Source: Bacillus carboniphilus (lineage in GTDB: Bacteria; Bacillota; Bacilli; Bacillales; JAIVKR01). From it: DNA of 64,000 nt. Below the pieces are notes generated by a model, which had not been told where the DNA came from, made no database searches, and saw nothing but the letters and a program-made list of their open reading frames with translations. Below, piece after piece: positions 1 through 7,286 of this stretch (the stretch's first letter is position 1; each line of letters begins with the position of its first letter). The translations under genes and the position numbers were made by a program. The stretch is taken from assembly GCF_020524035.2 (NCBI RefSeq), contig NZ_CP129013.1, positions 620,001 to 684,000 on the forward strand. The letters run 5' to 3'.

Positions 1-87
1 AACCCTGATAAAAAGAAAATGTTAGAAAAGCGTTACGAAGAGTTAATAATGATGAAAAGTGAGAGAAAAGCCCTTCAAGTAAAATGA
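1..87 (+). CDS. C-terminal end of an unidentified gene (partial)
   Basis: The first frame is open from the window edge to a TGA at 85-87 and encodes about 28 highly charged residues (Lys/Glu rich, ending ALQVK). The stop lies in a small hairpin (71-91), as expected for a real gene end. The fragment is too short to identify, and I assign no function. It could also be a chance open stretch. Confidence 0.35.
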   Translation, partial: NPDKKKMLEKRYEELIMMKSERKALQVK

Positions 88-91
88 AGGG
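71..91 (+). terminator. weak hairpin at the end of the leading partial gene
   Basis: CCCTTCA (71-77) pairs with TGAAGGG (85-91) around a seven-base loop. The run after it is only mildly T-rich, so termination may be inefficient. The same CCCTTCA/TGAAGGG stem recurs at 463-494, which suggests related terminator sequences flanking the next small gene. Confidence 0.35.
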
Positions 92-194
92 TCTACTTTG
101 ATTAAACGGATAATTTGGAACTTAAAATAAAATAGTAGGTTGTAGCACAAGCAATATCTATCATCCATGCATCTAATATAAAGAGTTAATAAGG

Positions 195-449
195 ATGGAG
201 GTGAAAGGTATTATTACTAAAGCAAACTCTAACTTTTGTGCAAATTCAAGTAATGTAGCAGAACTTGAAAATGTCCTTAACAATACTTTTGAAAGAAATC
301 AACTAATTCGAGTTGGCACATTAGATGGGAGCTTCACAGAAGGTCGATTTAAATATGCTAAAAATTCAGTTATCGCCTTACGTCAACCTGGTAAAGACAC
401 AAATACAATCATATTTCTTGTTTTAGGCTGGTGTTATGGCCCCGCTTAA
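195..449 (+). CDS. small hypothetical protein
   Basis: An 84-codon ORF that I do not recognise. It has a short N-terminal variable part, then a segment (about residues 25-75) with alternating hydrophobic and polar residues that may form a small beta-rich fold. It ends in a Leu-Gly-Trp-Cys-Tyr stretch. The start is unclear: a strong GGAGGTG lies at 197-203, inside the predicted start, so translation may begin at GTG 201 or at a rarer ATT codon near 210-213. A hairpin terminator follows directly, so this is a self-contained transcription unit. Confidence 0.45.
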   Translation: MEVKGIITKANSNFCANSSNVAELENVLNNTFERNQLIRVGTLDGSFTEGRFKYAKNSVIALRQPGKDTNTIIFLVLGWCYGPA

Positions 450-462
450 AAAATTTTTAGTG

Positions 463-494
463 AAGCCCTTCAGCCATAAAGATTGAAGGGCTTT
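463..494 (+). terminator. rho-independent-like terminator
   Basis: AAGCCCTTCA (463-472) pairs with TGAAGGGCTT (484-493) around an 11-base loop, followed by TTCC. It closes the 195-449 gene. Confidence 0.6.
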
Positions 495-605
495 CCATTG
501 ATTAATAATTTTAAGTAAAATAGCGATTTAAAGTTATGGTTATTTATACTTAATGGTGTGTAATGTAAGAAAAACCATCCTCAGTCGATGGTCATTCATG
601 AAGTC

Positions 606-812
606 TTATACATAATAGATTAGTGCTGCTATCCCAAGAGCAAGGAAACCTAGAAGTCCACTATAGATTCCGATTTTTGTTCTTGATTGTCTATCTTCTT
701 TCGTTTCTGTGTAATTATTAGCACGATGCTGCATACCATCGGTGAATGCACCAAGAGTAAATGCGGAGACAAAGACGCCTATTGCACCAATGCAAAAGAA
801 AAAAGGAATCAA
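606..812 (-). CDS. small two-helix membrane protein
   Basis: A 68-residue protein starting at TTG (812). GAGGTG lies seven bases upstream, which makes the TTG start convincing. Residues about 3-25 form one hydrophobic segment with small residues (Gly, Ala, Ser). Residues about 48-67 form a second. Between them is a charged cytoplasmic-type loop rich in Asn, Glu, Lys and Arg. No family is recognised. It is probably a small integral membrane protein of the cytoplasmic membrane. Its neighbour 935-1334 is a broken gene in the opposite orientation. Confidence 0.6.
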   Translation of the reverse strand: MIPFFFCIGAIGVFVSAFTLGAFTDGMQHRANNYTETKEDRQSRTKIGIYSGLLGFLALGIAALIYYV

Positions 813-934
813 TGAAATTCACCTCATTTCTGCTTTAATAATGGGGATTCTTCACATAATGTTATGTAGAATAGGAGAAATTGTTGCAGGATTTCATTTA
901 ACCTCTTTGGAAATAGTTAGTTTATTGCCTTGAA

Positions 935-1334
935 ATGAAGGGATTTATGAAAAAGGATTTCTCTTGTTGGTTGTGTTTGTCTTGTTTTCGTCTTCTGTTC
1001 AAGCCTTATCATGGGCCTATTCATTCGTCGTATGGGATCTTAGAGTGCACGAAATCAAAAAGGGTAAGAGATTTACAGAAAGTGAAGTTGGAAAAGTTAA
1101 AATAAGGCTAAATGATATGACCGGAAATTACTATGGAAACGTATCAAACTTTTATTCTAAAGGAACAAAGAAGGTATCTCTCTCATAGAAGAGTTCACTA
1201 TTGAAAAGGGGACAGAATTTGTAAGAGATGTTTATGTCAACGATACCCCTTCTCATATTATGAGCTACTACAACTTTTTTCTTATCTTGGTTATATATAG
1301 TAGAAAGAGGTTTTATCCCGATCAAATTGATTAG
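935..1334 (+). pseudogene. degraded small secreted or membrane protein gene, two frameshifts
   Basis: The reading frame starts with MKGFMKKDFS (ATG 935 or 947), then must shift near 960 to continue as a hydrophobic signal-like segment (LLVVFVLFSSSVQA). It stays open to a stop at 1186-1188. A second shift within the TCTCTCTC stretch near 1180 continues the coding sense as SLIEEFTIEKGTEFVRDVYV to a TAG at 1332-1334. The three pieces together read like one approx. 130-residue protein with a signal or membrane anchor. No family is recognised. Sequencing errors at short repeats could create the same picture. Confidence 0.45.
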
Positions 1335-1373
1335 GAAAAGTAGGTTTTAGTGTATTTTTTATTTGAAACGAAC

Positions 1374-1415
1374 TAAAAAAAGAGTATATTTTGTATAGAT
1401 TAAAAAATATACTCT
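1374..1415 (-). terminator. terminator of the ferritin-like gene
   Basis: AGAGTATATTTT (1381-1392) pairs with AAAATATACTCT (1404-1415). On the minus strand the stem is followed by a run of T (A run at 1374-1380). It lies just past the stop of the ferritin-like gene. Confidence 0.75.
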
Positions 1416-1433
1416 ATTACCATTTAAAAGGAG

Positions 1434-1907
1434 TTAATTAGAGTCAAACGACAGTGTTGGAGCAGGAATAATGGTTTTTTCAATACCTAGAGCCATTTCT
1501 AAGTCAATGGCATGCTCTTGTTCTTGAGTAGCAATTTCCCGAATTTTTTCAGAGGAATCATACATTCCAAGAGACTCAAGCTGATTTATTCTTTGTAAAT
1601 ATCGGTGGATTGCATCGTATTCCCCTTGTAAATCTTGGCGAAGCATGTCGATATTGTCGAGTGAAGTTGATACCGGAGCCACTTGTGTCATGGGAATACC
1701 ACCTAAATATTGAATGAGTTCATTTAAAATGATTGCATGACCAAACTCATCTTTAGCGTGTTCATTTAATTCTTCTGCGATTGTAAAGTAAGCTGCCCCT
1801 TTCAACATATTGGCATGTTGTGCATATTGAACTGCAGCCGCATATTCCCAGGCTAAATCAATATTCAGGCCGTAAACAACTTGTTCAATTCCAGCTTTAT
1901 TTTGCAC
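1434..1907 (-). CDS. ferritin-like (bacterioferritin-type) diiron protein
   Basis: A 157-residue four-helix-bundle protein. Diiron ligands are visible: Glu21 (helix A), Glu54-x-x-His57 (helix B), Glu96 (helix C) and Glu129-x-x-His132 (helix D). This is the ferritin/bacterioferritin ligand pattern. The length matches bacterioferritins and other short ferritin-like proteins. The likely role is iron oxidation and storage, or oxidative-stress protection, in the cytoplasm; the exact subfamily is not certain. The start is GTG (1907) with GGAG about eight bases upstream. It is transcribed divergently from the PadR regulator at 2104, and the shared region is short, so co-regulation is possible. Confidence 0.8.
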   Translation of the reverse strand: MQNKAGIEQVVYGLNIDLAWEYAAAVQYAQHANMLKGAAYFTIAEELNEHAKDEFGHAIILNELIQYLGGIPMTQVAPVSTSLDNIDMLRQDLQGEYDAIHRYLQRINQLESLGMYDSSEKIREIATQEQEHAIDLEMALGIEKTIIPAPTLSFDSN

Positions 1908-2045
1908 TTTTAAATTCTCCTTTCCTTGTTATATCAAAAACATCGTATGTTTAATGACCCAAAAATGACACTGAGGAAAGTATAGATAATAGAAGTGAGG
2001 GGACATAAACCATAAGGAATATCTAGTTTTGAAAGATAAATTGAC

Positions 2046-2076
2046 TACCGACAATGCCAGTGGTACTATGTCGGTA
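2046..2076. promoter_or_regulatory. inverted repeat, possible PadR operator
   Basis: TACCGAC (2046-2052) and GTCGGTA (2070-2076) are perfect inverted halves with a 24-base start-to-start spacing, about 30 bases upstream of the chosen PadR start. The spacing of roughly two helical turns suits a dimeric winged-helix repressor. Autoregulation, with possible control of the divergent ferritin-like gene, is an inference. Confidence 0.45.
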
Positions 2077-2103
2077 CGATATATTAATAAAAAGGGTGAT
2101 GAA

Positions 2104-2727
2104 GTGTCAGTTAAACATATTTTACTAGGTGTGTTGAGTTGGGCACCAAATTCGGGATATGGAATTAAATCAGAAGTCGAGTATAAAGGAAGAGAATTAG
2201 GATGGGGAAGAGTTAGCTTTGGTAGCATTTATCCACAATTAAAAAAACTCGTAGATGAAGGTCTTATTCAAACGTTACATACTGGAAATGAGGGGCGTAA
2301 AACAAAGATATATGAGCTTACTTCTAAAGGGTGGACGGAATTAACTCATTGGCTAAATCAGCCACCATCTCCTCCAGAAATGAGAGATGAACTTTTTATT
2401 AAAATGAGCTTTTGGGATACAGGGAGCCCAGAAGACAGAAAATCATTAATTCATCACTTACGATCGCGGTTAAAAGAGAATAGGGAAATGTTATCCCATT
2501 TTGAAGAGTGGACTAAGAATGATCTTTCTGCCATAGGTGAAATCGGTGGAATAAGCATGGATTTTATTATCGCTCGTATTCGTTTTGATATAGAATGGTA
2601 TGAAAAAATGGTAGCAGTGATGAATCAACAATCAAACATTCCTCGTCAAGACCCGGATCAATTATTTGAGAAAGCTAAGGCTAGAAGAATTGAGGCTTTG
2701 CGAAAGGATTTAGTTGATGAAGATTGA
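2104..2727 (+). CDS. PadR-family transcriptional regulator
   Basis: A 207-residue regulator. Residues 1-85 form the PadR winged helix, opening with SVKHILLGVLSW, then a GYGIKSEVE turn, SFGSIYPQLKKLVDEGLI recognition region and the wing (KTKIYELTSKGW). The remainder is helical, as in the PadR C-terminal dimerisation domain (AphA/VirR-like type). I chose GTG 2104 with GGGTGA upstream because the family begins at this point. The longer frame back to 2029 adds 25 residues unlike any PadR N-terminus and would overlap the inverted repeat. PadR proteins usually repress efflux or stress genes; the target here is unknown. A hairpin terminator follows. Confidence 0.85.
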   Translation: MSVKHILLGVLSWAPNSGYGIKSEVEYKGRELGWGRVSFGSIYPQLKKLVDEGLIQTLHTGNEGRKTKIYELTSKGWTELTHWLNQPPSPPEMRDELFIKMSFWDTGSPEDRKSLIHHLRSRLKENREMLSHFEEWTKNDLSAIGEIGGISMDFIIARIRFDIEWYEKMVAVMNQQSNIPRQDPDQLFEKAKARRIEALRKDLVDED

Positions 2728-2785
2728 TTTAGTTAAACAGGAGATGCTTAGAAAGTCCTCTTTCGTATTAAATAAGAGCAATCCA

Positions 2786-2823
2786 AAGCCAAGAATGGTG
2801 AAAAAAAACAGCATTCTTGGCTT
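2786..2823 (+). terminator. rho-independent terminator after padR-type gene
   Basis: AAGCCAAGAATG (2786-2797) pairs with CATTCTTGGCTT (2812-2823), a 12-bp perfect stem, followed by ATACTTTT. Confidence 0.8.
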
Positions 2824-3009
2824 ATACTTTTGTCTGTAAAATGACTTCTTACAAAGCCCCTTGATAGAAAAGTTTAAGGTGTATGCATTTCTTCATTTTT
2901 TAACGTAATTGCCGAGAAGTCGCCCACTTCTAAATGAAGAGAAAGTGGGTGATGAATCGGTTCTTTTTTTGTATAATATTGTTATAGAATGTCAAGGTAG
3001 GTGAAAATC

Positions 3010-4122
3010 GTGACAAAGCTAAACAAGGCGTATAAATTCCGTATCTATCCTACACGTGAACAAGCTTCTCTTATTCGCAGAACCTTTGGGTGTGTGCGTT
3101 TTGTGTACAACAAAATGTTAGATGACCGTAAGAAAACCTATGAGAAATATAAGGATGATAAGGAAACCTTGAAAATGCAAAAGTTCCCGACACCTGCCCA
3201 GTACAAAAAAGAATTCGAATGGTTGAAGGAAGTTGATTCACTCGCTTTAGCGAATGCACAAATTAATCTTCAAAAAGCGTATCAAAACTTCTTTGCTAAA
3301 AAGGCTGACTTTCCTACTTTCAAAAGTCGTAAATCGAGACAATCCTATTCAACAAACGTTGTAAATGGAAATATTGAACTTATAGATGGATTGATCAAAC
3401 TATCAAAACTGAAATGGATAAAAATCAAACAGCATCGCCCAATACCTGATGGACATAAGATAAAAGCGTGTACGATCTCCATGACCAAAACAGGGAAGTT
3501 TTTTGTGTCCATCTTGACTGAATATGAAAAGAAAATTGTAGAACAACCCGCTCGTTCATTGATTGGCCTAGACTTTGCGATGAATGGCTTATTTGTCGAT
3601 AGTGAAACAGGTAAGAAAGCCAATTACCCTCGTTTTTATCGTCAAATGGTAGAGAAGCTAGCCAAAGAAAGCCGCATATTAGCTAGACGAACAAAAGGCT
3701 CTTCTCGTTGGCATCAACAGCGCTTAAAAGTAGCGAAAATTCATGAGAAAATCGCCAACCAAAGAAAAGACTTTCTTCATAAACAGTCTTATAGACTCGC
3801 AAACCAATACGATTGCGTCATTATTGAAGACCTCGATATGAAAGGGATGTCTCAAGCATTGAAGTTTGGTAAAAGTGTAGCTGATAATGCCTGGGGGAGG
3901 TTCACATCCTATTTAGAGTACAAGTTAAAAGAACAAGGAAAGAAACTAATCAAGATTGATAAATGGTTTCCTTCTTCAAAAACGTGCTCAAATTGCGGTC
4001 AAATCAAGGAAGAATTGACGCTTTCTGACCGAGTTTTCGATTGTCATTGTGGATTCTCATCCGATCGTGATTGGAATGCGTCAATCAATATCAAAAACGA
4101 AGGTATTCGAAAGCTTACATAA
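3010..4122 (+). CDS. tnpB: TnpB RNA-guided RuvC-like nuclease
   Basis: A protein of about 370 residues with an N-terminal OrfB_IS605 helix-turn-helix region (KAYKFRIYPT, then GCVRFVYNKML). The central and C-terminal RuvC domain has Asp in GLDFAMNG (about residue 188), Glu in VIIEDLDM (about 273) and Asp in DRDWNASINI (about 352-354). A zinc ribbon (CSNCG ... CHCG) lies between the last two motifs; its second pair is CxC, a known variant. All catalytic positions are present, so the nuclease may be active. I prefer GTG 3010, which has AGGTAGGTG well placed; GTG 3001 falls inside that site. The partner would be a right-end guide RNA. Confidence 0.9.
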   Translation: MTKLNKAYKFRIYPTREQASLIRRTFGCVRFVYNKMLDDRKKTYEKYKDDKETLKMQKFPTPAQYKKEFEWLKEVDSLALANAQINLQKAYQNFFAKKADFPTFKSRKSRQSYSTNVVNGNIELIDGLIKLSKLKWIKIKQHRPIPDGHKIKACTISMTKTGKFFVSILTEYEKKIVEQPARSLIGLDFAMNGLFVDSETGKKANYPRFYRQMVEKLAKESRILARRTKGSSRWHQQRLKVAKIHEKIANQRKDFLHKQSYRLANQYDCVIIEDLDMKGMSQALKFGKSVADNAWGRFTSYLEYKLKEQGKKLIKIDKWFPSSKTCSNCGQIKEELTLSDRVFDCHCGFSSDRDWNASINIKNEGIRKLT

Positions 4123-4236
4123 AGGAAACAAGAACTCTTGGTTCACGAGGGATCGCCTAGTCCATTAGAGACCATTAGGTTTCTGTACCTAGGAAGCATC
4201 CACCTCTAAGCGCTAGCGTAGGTGGTATGTAGTTCA
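4123..4236 (+). ncRNA. candidate omega (right-end) RNA scaffold of TnpB
   Basis: Known TnpB systems make a guide-scaffold RNA from the 3' end of tnpB through the right end. Here the stretch after the tnpB stop is structured: CCTAG near 4156 can pair with CTAGG near 4188-4192, and 4200-4225 forms a terminal hairpin. The guide would start just after the right end, that is, in the MFS gene tail. This is inferred from family knowledge and visible pairing only. Confidence 0.4.
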
Positions 4237-5459
4237 CTAATTCCTCTTGTTTTGAATAGTATTTGATAGTAAATAAAAAATGATAGCAGATAGACAGGAT
4301 GCGATTCCTGAAATTAAAAACACATACCCAACCCCAAAAAGATTAGCAAGTGTCGCCCCAAGAGCTGGAGCAATCAACATTGAAAAGGTTATTAACGCCT
4401 GACCAGCAGCTGAAACTCGTCCAATTAACTGTGAGGTTGTTTCTGTTTGAATGACATACCCATAAGGGACTGAAGCCGTTCCGCCAAGGATTCCAATCAG
4501 TAGAACGATTATTACCCATGTGAAAGTATGTAACTTCAAGATTCCTATACCACCCATTCCTAATAAAATGATGAAGGTTCCTGAGGTTATACCAGCTAAA
4601 CACATAAAGACAACAGGGTTTTTTCTCCATTTTCCCCATTTCCCCATTATCAATGATCCGATGACAGCCCCTAATCCAATCATACTTAAAAATAAGCCAA
4701 AGTCTGATTCCTCAAACCCAATTTGTTTAGACCATAAAACTAGTAAGGAATCATACAGAAAAACGAAGAAAAGCCCAAGTGACATTAAGAGGATTGAAAT
4801 TGATAATTGTTTGTTTGAAAAAATATGTTTAAAACCTAACATGATTTCCTTAGTAAGGTTTAATTTCTCTTCATGGTGAAATTCTTTAACAGGTTCGGCT
4901 TTGATTCTAGATAAAATGAGGGCCGAAAGTAACAATAACACAATTTCAATGACAAGGACTTTTTGAGGACTTAAAAAGATTAATAGAGCGCCACCAGTTG
5001 CTGGGGCGATAATTTTCATCGAGTTTACAGATAGTTGGCTTAACGAGATGGCTTCAGTTAGTTTTTCTTTAGGAATAATCATCTTTATCATCGTTTGTTT
5101 AGCTGGATCAAAAGCAGCACCAAAAGAACTTAAAAAGAAAATAAACAAGAGTATAAAACGTAAATATTGGGTGAAAAAATTAGTCCTATAGTGGTGATGG
5201 CTCTAGCTAGATCACATAAAACCATGATGACTTTTGCGTTCGTTTCGTTAATCCACACACTACAAATTGGGGCGATGAGAATCCACGGGATTCCAAGAGT
5301 GATGGTAAAGGCAGCGAGTGCTCCTGGGCCAAGTTCCCAATGGTATGCAATGAGAGTTGCTAAAGCGGTGAAATGAACCCAGTTTCCAAAATCAGATAAC
5401 AATTGACCAAAGAACATCAAGCGAAAAGACTGAATTTTTAAAGGGCTAAATAACGACAA
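4237..5459 (-). pseudogene. MFS multidrug-type transporter, split by a frameshift
   Basis: Two overlapping frames (5130-5459 and 4237-5148) together give a normal-length (about 405 residues) major facilitator exporter. It has 12 likely membrane segments, an N-terminal SFRLMFFGQLLSDFGNWV start typical of the family, and the helix-4 region SSFGAAFDPAKQ that follows the A-motif loop. The frames join best at an A6 run (5174-5179). Seven bases there would read LIFFTQYLRFILLFIFFLSS without a break. It is either a recent inactivation or a one-base sequencing error. The RBS is a GGAGG just upstream of 5459. It is divergent from the Nudix gene, with a palindromic operator-like site between them. Confidence 0.75.
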
Positions 5460-5504
5460 ATTGAATTCCTCCTTCGTTATTTTGATCTGTTCCCATTTAA
5501 ATAT

Positions 5505-5528
5505 ATCATAACGATATATCGCATTGAT
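5505..5528. promoter_or_regulatory. palindromic operator-like site between MFS and Nudix genes
   Basis: The core is CGATATATCG (5512-5521), flanked symmetrically by ATCA (5505-5508) and TGAT (5525-5528). The palindrome sits in the shared intergenic region, upstream of both divergent genes. A related pair of CGATATAT motifs occurs before the ABC exporter (19228-19252). A dimeric repressor is inferred, identity unknown. Confidence 0.5.
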
Positions 5529-5605
5529 ATAATTTTGTTTTATAGAGTGAAGTTAATTTAATGGTAAAATAGAGAAATACTCATCTTAAATAGAGGAGGG
5601 GTTAG

Positions 5606-6070
5606 ATGGGGTATGTTGAAGAGTTAAGAAAGATAGTCGGTCACAGGCCGTTAATCTTGGTAGGAGCAGTGGTCATTATTATCGATGGTGAAGGAAGGCT
5701 CTTACTTCAACAAAGAAAATATCCAAAAGAATCTTGGGGGCTTCCTGGAGGTTTAATGGAACTAGGAGAATCGACAGAAGAAGTTGCACGAAGAGAATTA
5801 TTTGAGGAGACTGGACTTGAAGTAAACGAACTTGAACTAATCAATGTTTATTCGGGAAAGGACAACTTTGTGATTGCTGAAAATGGCGATGAGTTTTATG
5901 TTGTGACAATTGCCTATTTTGCAGAAGGGTATAAAGGAGAAATAAAAATTGATCAATCAGAAATTAATAAATGTGAATTTTTATATCCTAACGAGTTACC
6001 CGAAAAAATAGTTAAGAGTCATCAAGTGATTTTGGATGAGTTTTTAGAGAAATATGATAAAGAGAAATAG
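5606..6070 (+). CDS. Nudix hydrolase
   Basis: A 154-residue Nudix-fold pyrophosphohydrolase. The Nudix box is complete: Gly49-x5-Glu55-x7-Arg63-Glu64-Leu-x-Glu67-Glu68-x-Gly70-Leu71. The domain starts with the usual beta-strand ILVGAVVIIIDGEGRLLLQQR and the LPGG turn (residues 46-49). Length and layout fit the ADP-ribose/NTP-type single-domain Nudix proteins. The substrate cannot be read from sequence. GGAGGGG lies eight bases before ATG 5606. A possible TAAAAT -10 lies near 5565, just downstream of the palindrome at 5505-5528. Confidence 0.9.
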   Translation: MGYVEELRKIVGHRPLILVGAVVIIIDGEGRLLLQQRKYPKESWGLPGGLMELGESTEEVARRELFEETGLEVNELELINVYSGKDNFVIAENGDEFYVVTIAYFAEGYKGEIKIDQSEINKCEFLYPNELPEKIVKSHQVILDEFLEKYDKEK

Positions 6071-6142
6071 AAAAAGTGAACAAAAAAGAATGTTAGTTTA
6101 ATGAAGAATAGTATATTAATGATCGTTTTATTGGAGGGTAAA

Positions 6143-6553
6143 ATGAATAAAAAAAGGGTCTTTTCATTTTTTAGCCTTTTAGTCTTAATTGTAATAAGTT
6201 TGTTTATTTATCAAAGAAATACAGATGAAACCTATCAAGGAATGTCTATTATTCCAGAACATCATAACGATATTCCTTTATATAAGGGGTTGGAACCGAC
6301 TAGAAACGAGTACGTCATAGACGGAGAGAAATGGGAAGATATATATAACTACTATTTAAATGAGATTCCTAAAATGGGATGGAAAGTTGTTCATGAAGAA
6401 TCTGCTTTAGACGATAACGATCCTAGTAATGATTGGTCAGGCTTTATTTCAACCTGGAAAAAAGATGAGTTTGAAGGGGTCTTGTGGATTTCTGCAGGCT
6501 ATAATCAGTATGATGAAAAAACAGAGGTGAAGTTTGACAGTTCCTCAAAATAG
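6143..6553 (+). CDS. small membrane-anchored exported protein, unknown function
   Basis: A 136-residue protein starting at ATG 6143, preceded by TTGGAGGG; the frame extends upstream but has no ribosome site there. Residues about 4-21 form a hydrophobic N-terminal anchor after a Lys/Arg patch, so the rest is probably extracytoplasmic. The exported part contains a pattern (NDIPLYKGLEP ... WEDIYNYYLNEIPKMGWKV) seen in small Bacillus lipoprotein-like or anchored proteins in which a short helix precedes a Gly-Trp strand. No domain name can be given with confidence. Confidence 0.6.
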   Translation: MNKKRVFSFFSLLVLIVISLFIYQRNTDETYQGMSIIPEHHNDIPLYKGLEPTRNEYVIDGEKWEDIYNYYLNEIPKMGWKVVHEESALDDNDPSNDWSGFISTWKKDEFEGVLWISAGYNQYDEKTEVKFDSSSK

Positions 6554-6591
6554 AATATCAAGTTAAGAATGCTTTCTAGAAAAATAAAAGA

Positions 6592-6627
6592 GGTGGAAAT
6601 AAATTATGGGGAGATGATATTAGGTGA
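6592..6627 (+). pseudogene. fossil 3' tip of a lost WHH-type toxin gene
   Basis: Read in frame, these 36 bases give GGNKLWGDDIR and a stop. This matches the last residues of the intact toxin at 10017-11891 (GGNTLWGEGIR, stop). The TGA (6625-6627) overlaps the GTG start of the immunity gene at 6624, exactly as in the intact toxin/immunity pair. The rest of the toxin gene is gone. Confidence 0.7.
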
Positions 6628-7133
6628 GTAAAGTTAAATGGGAATTTACAGATGGAGAAGTTGACATCACATTAATTAATAGTGTTGAAGAAAAAATAGG
6701 TTTTGTTTTTCCAATGGACTATAAAGAATGTGTAAAAGTTAATCAAGGGGGTAACCCTGTCGCGGATTGTTTTGATGTTAGTGGTATAGAGAGAGTATTT
6801 GGTACGCTATTAAAGATAAATCAACCTGATAGTCCGTCAGATATAGTGAATAATTATCATGATATAAACAAGTTACTTCCGAAGAAAATGGTGCCTTTTG
6901 CTAATGACCCAGCAGGTAACTTAATCTGTTTTGACTATAAAGATCATGAAGAGAATCCAGTAGTAGTATTCTGGGAACATGAAGGTGCTTGGGAAAAAGA
7001 AGCATGGATGACTGAAAGAGGATTGACTGAAGAACAAGCAGAAGAAAGGGCAAGAGAAAATGTCTTTTATGTAGCCGATACATTTACAGACTTTTTGAAT
7101 TTGTTGTATGAAGATGATGAGGAGAATTTCTAG
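6624..7133 (+). CDS. SUKH (SMI1/KNR4) family immunity protein 1
   Basis: A 169-residue SUKH-1 immunity protein. Family signs are the N-terminal helix plus GFVFPMDYKECVKVNQGG (about residues 26-43), the central FANDPAGNLICFDY strand-turn (about 92-105), and the NPVVVFWEHE strand followed by the acidic C-terminal helix with FTDFLNLLYED. SUKH proteins bind and neutralise nuclease toxins in the producer's cytoplasm. The GTG start at 6624 overlaps the stop of a toxin fossil, so it was once translated by coupling to an upstream toxin. Now it is an orphan. It is closely similar to the proteins at 11888 and 12552. A terminator follows at 7182-7211. Confidence 0.85.
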   Translation: MSKVKWEFTDGEVDITLINSVEEKIGFVFPMDYKECVKVNQGGNPVADCFDVSGIERVFGTLLKINQPDSPSDIVNNYHDINKLLPKKMVPFANDPAGNLICFDYKDHEENPVVVFWEHEGAWEKEAWMTERGLTEEQAEERARENVFYVADTFTDFLNLLYEDDEENF

Positions 7134-7181
7134 AGTTCAGATACACTATGTTTTAAGAATAAATCAAATACAAGTTTGATA

Positions 7182-7211
7182 GGGATTGCTCACATTGGCA
7201 TTCCCTTTTTT
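7182..7211 (+). terminator. terminator after SUKH 1
   Basis: GGGATTGC (7182-7189) pairs with GCATTCCC (7198-7205), one mismatch, followed by six T. The same hairpin type follows SUKH 2 (12430-12458), showing that the modules are duplicated down to the terminator. Confidence 0.75.
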
Positions 7212-7260
7212 GTAGATGTAGACCAAATTTCGACATCAAATGTCAAATAGAAAAAATGAA

Positions 7261-7286
7261 GTTGGCCATTTTTGAGGAAATAAATT
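7261..7286 (+). pseudogene. second fossil toxin tip, interrupted by ISL3
   Basis: GTTGGCCATTTTTGAGG and the following AAATAAATT align with the toxin-tip sequence before SUKH 3 (12508-12534), reading VGHF, then decayed. It is cut at 7286, exactly where the ISL3 inverted repeat begins. No immunity gene follows. Confidence 0.5.

Larger units (their letters stand above)
2910..4236 (+). mobile_element. IS200/IS605-type solo tnpB element (IS1341-like)
   Basis: The element carries tnpB only; no tnpA Y1 transposase is seen nearby. A left-end hairpin is visible (CCCACTT 2923-2929 with AAGTGGG 2943-2949). A right-end hairpin lies at 4200-4225 (CCACCT/AGGTGG enclosing the palindrome CGCTAGCG). Subterminal hairpins instead of inverted repeats are typical of the family. 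Exact ends cannot be fixed from one copy. The right end abuts the stop codon of the MFS gene (4237), so the insertion landed at the very 3' end of that gene. Confidence 0.7.

Noticed and set aside
2029-2103. Longer N-terminus for the PadR regulator
   Set aside because: The added residues do not fit the family and the stretch holds an operator-like inverted repeat; GTG 2104 has the ribosome site.
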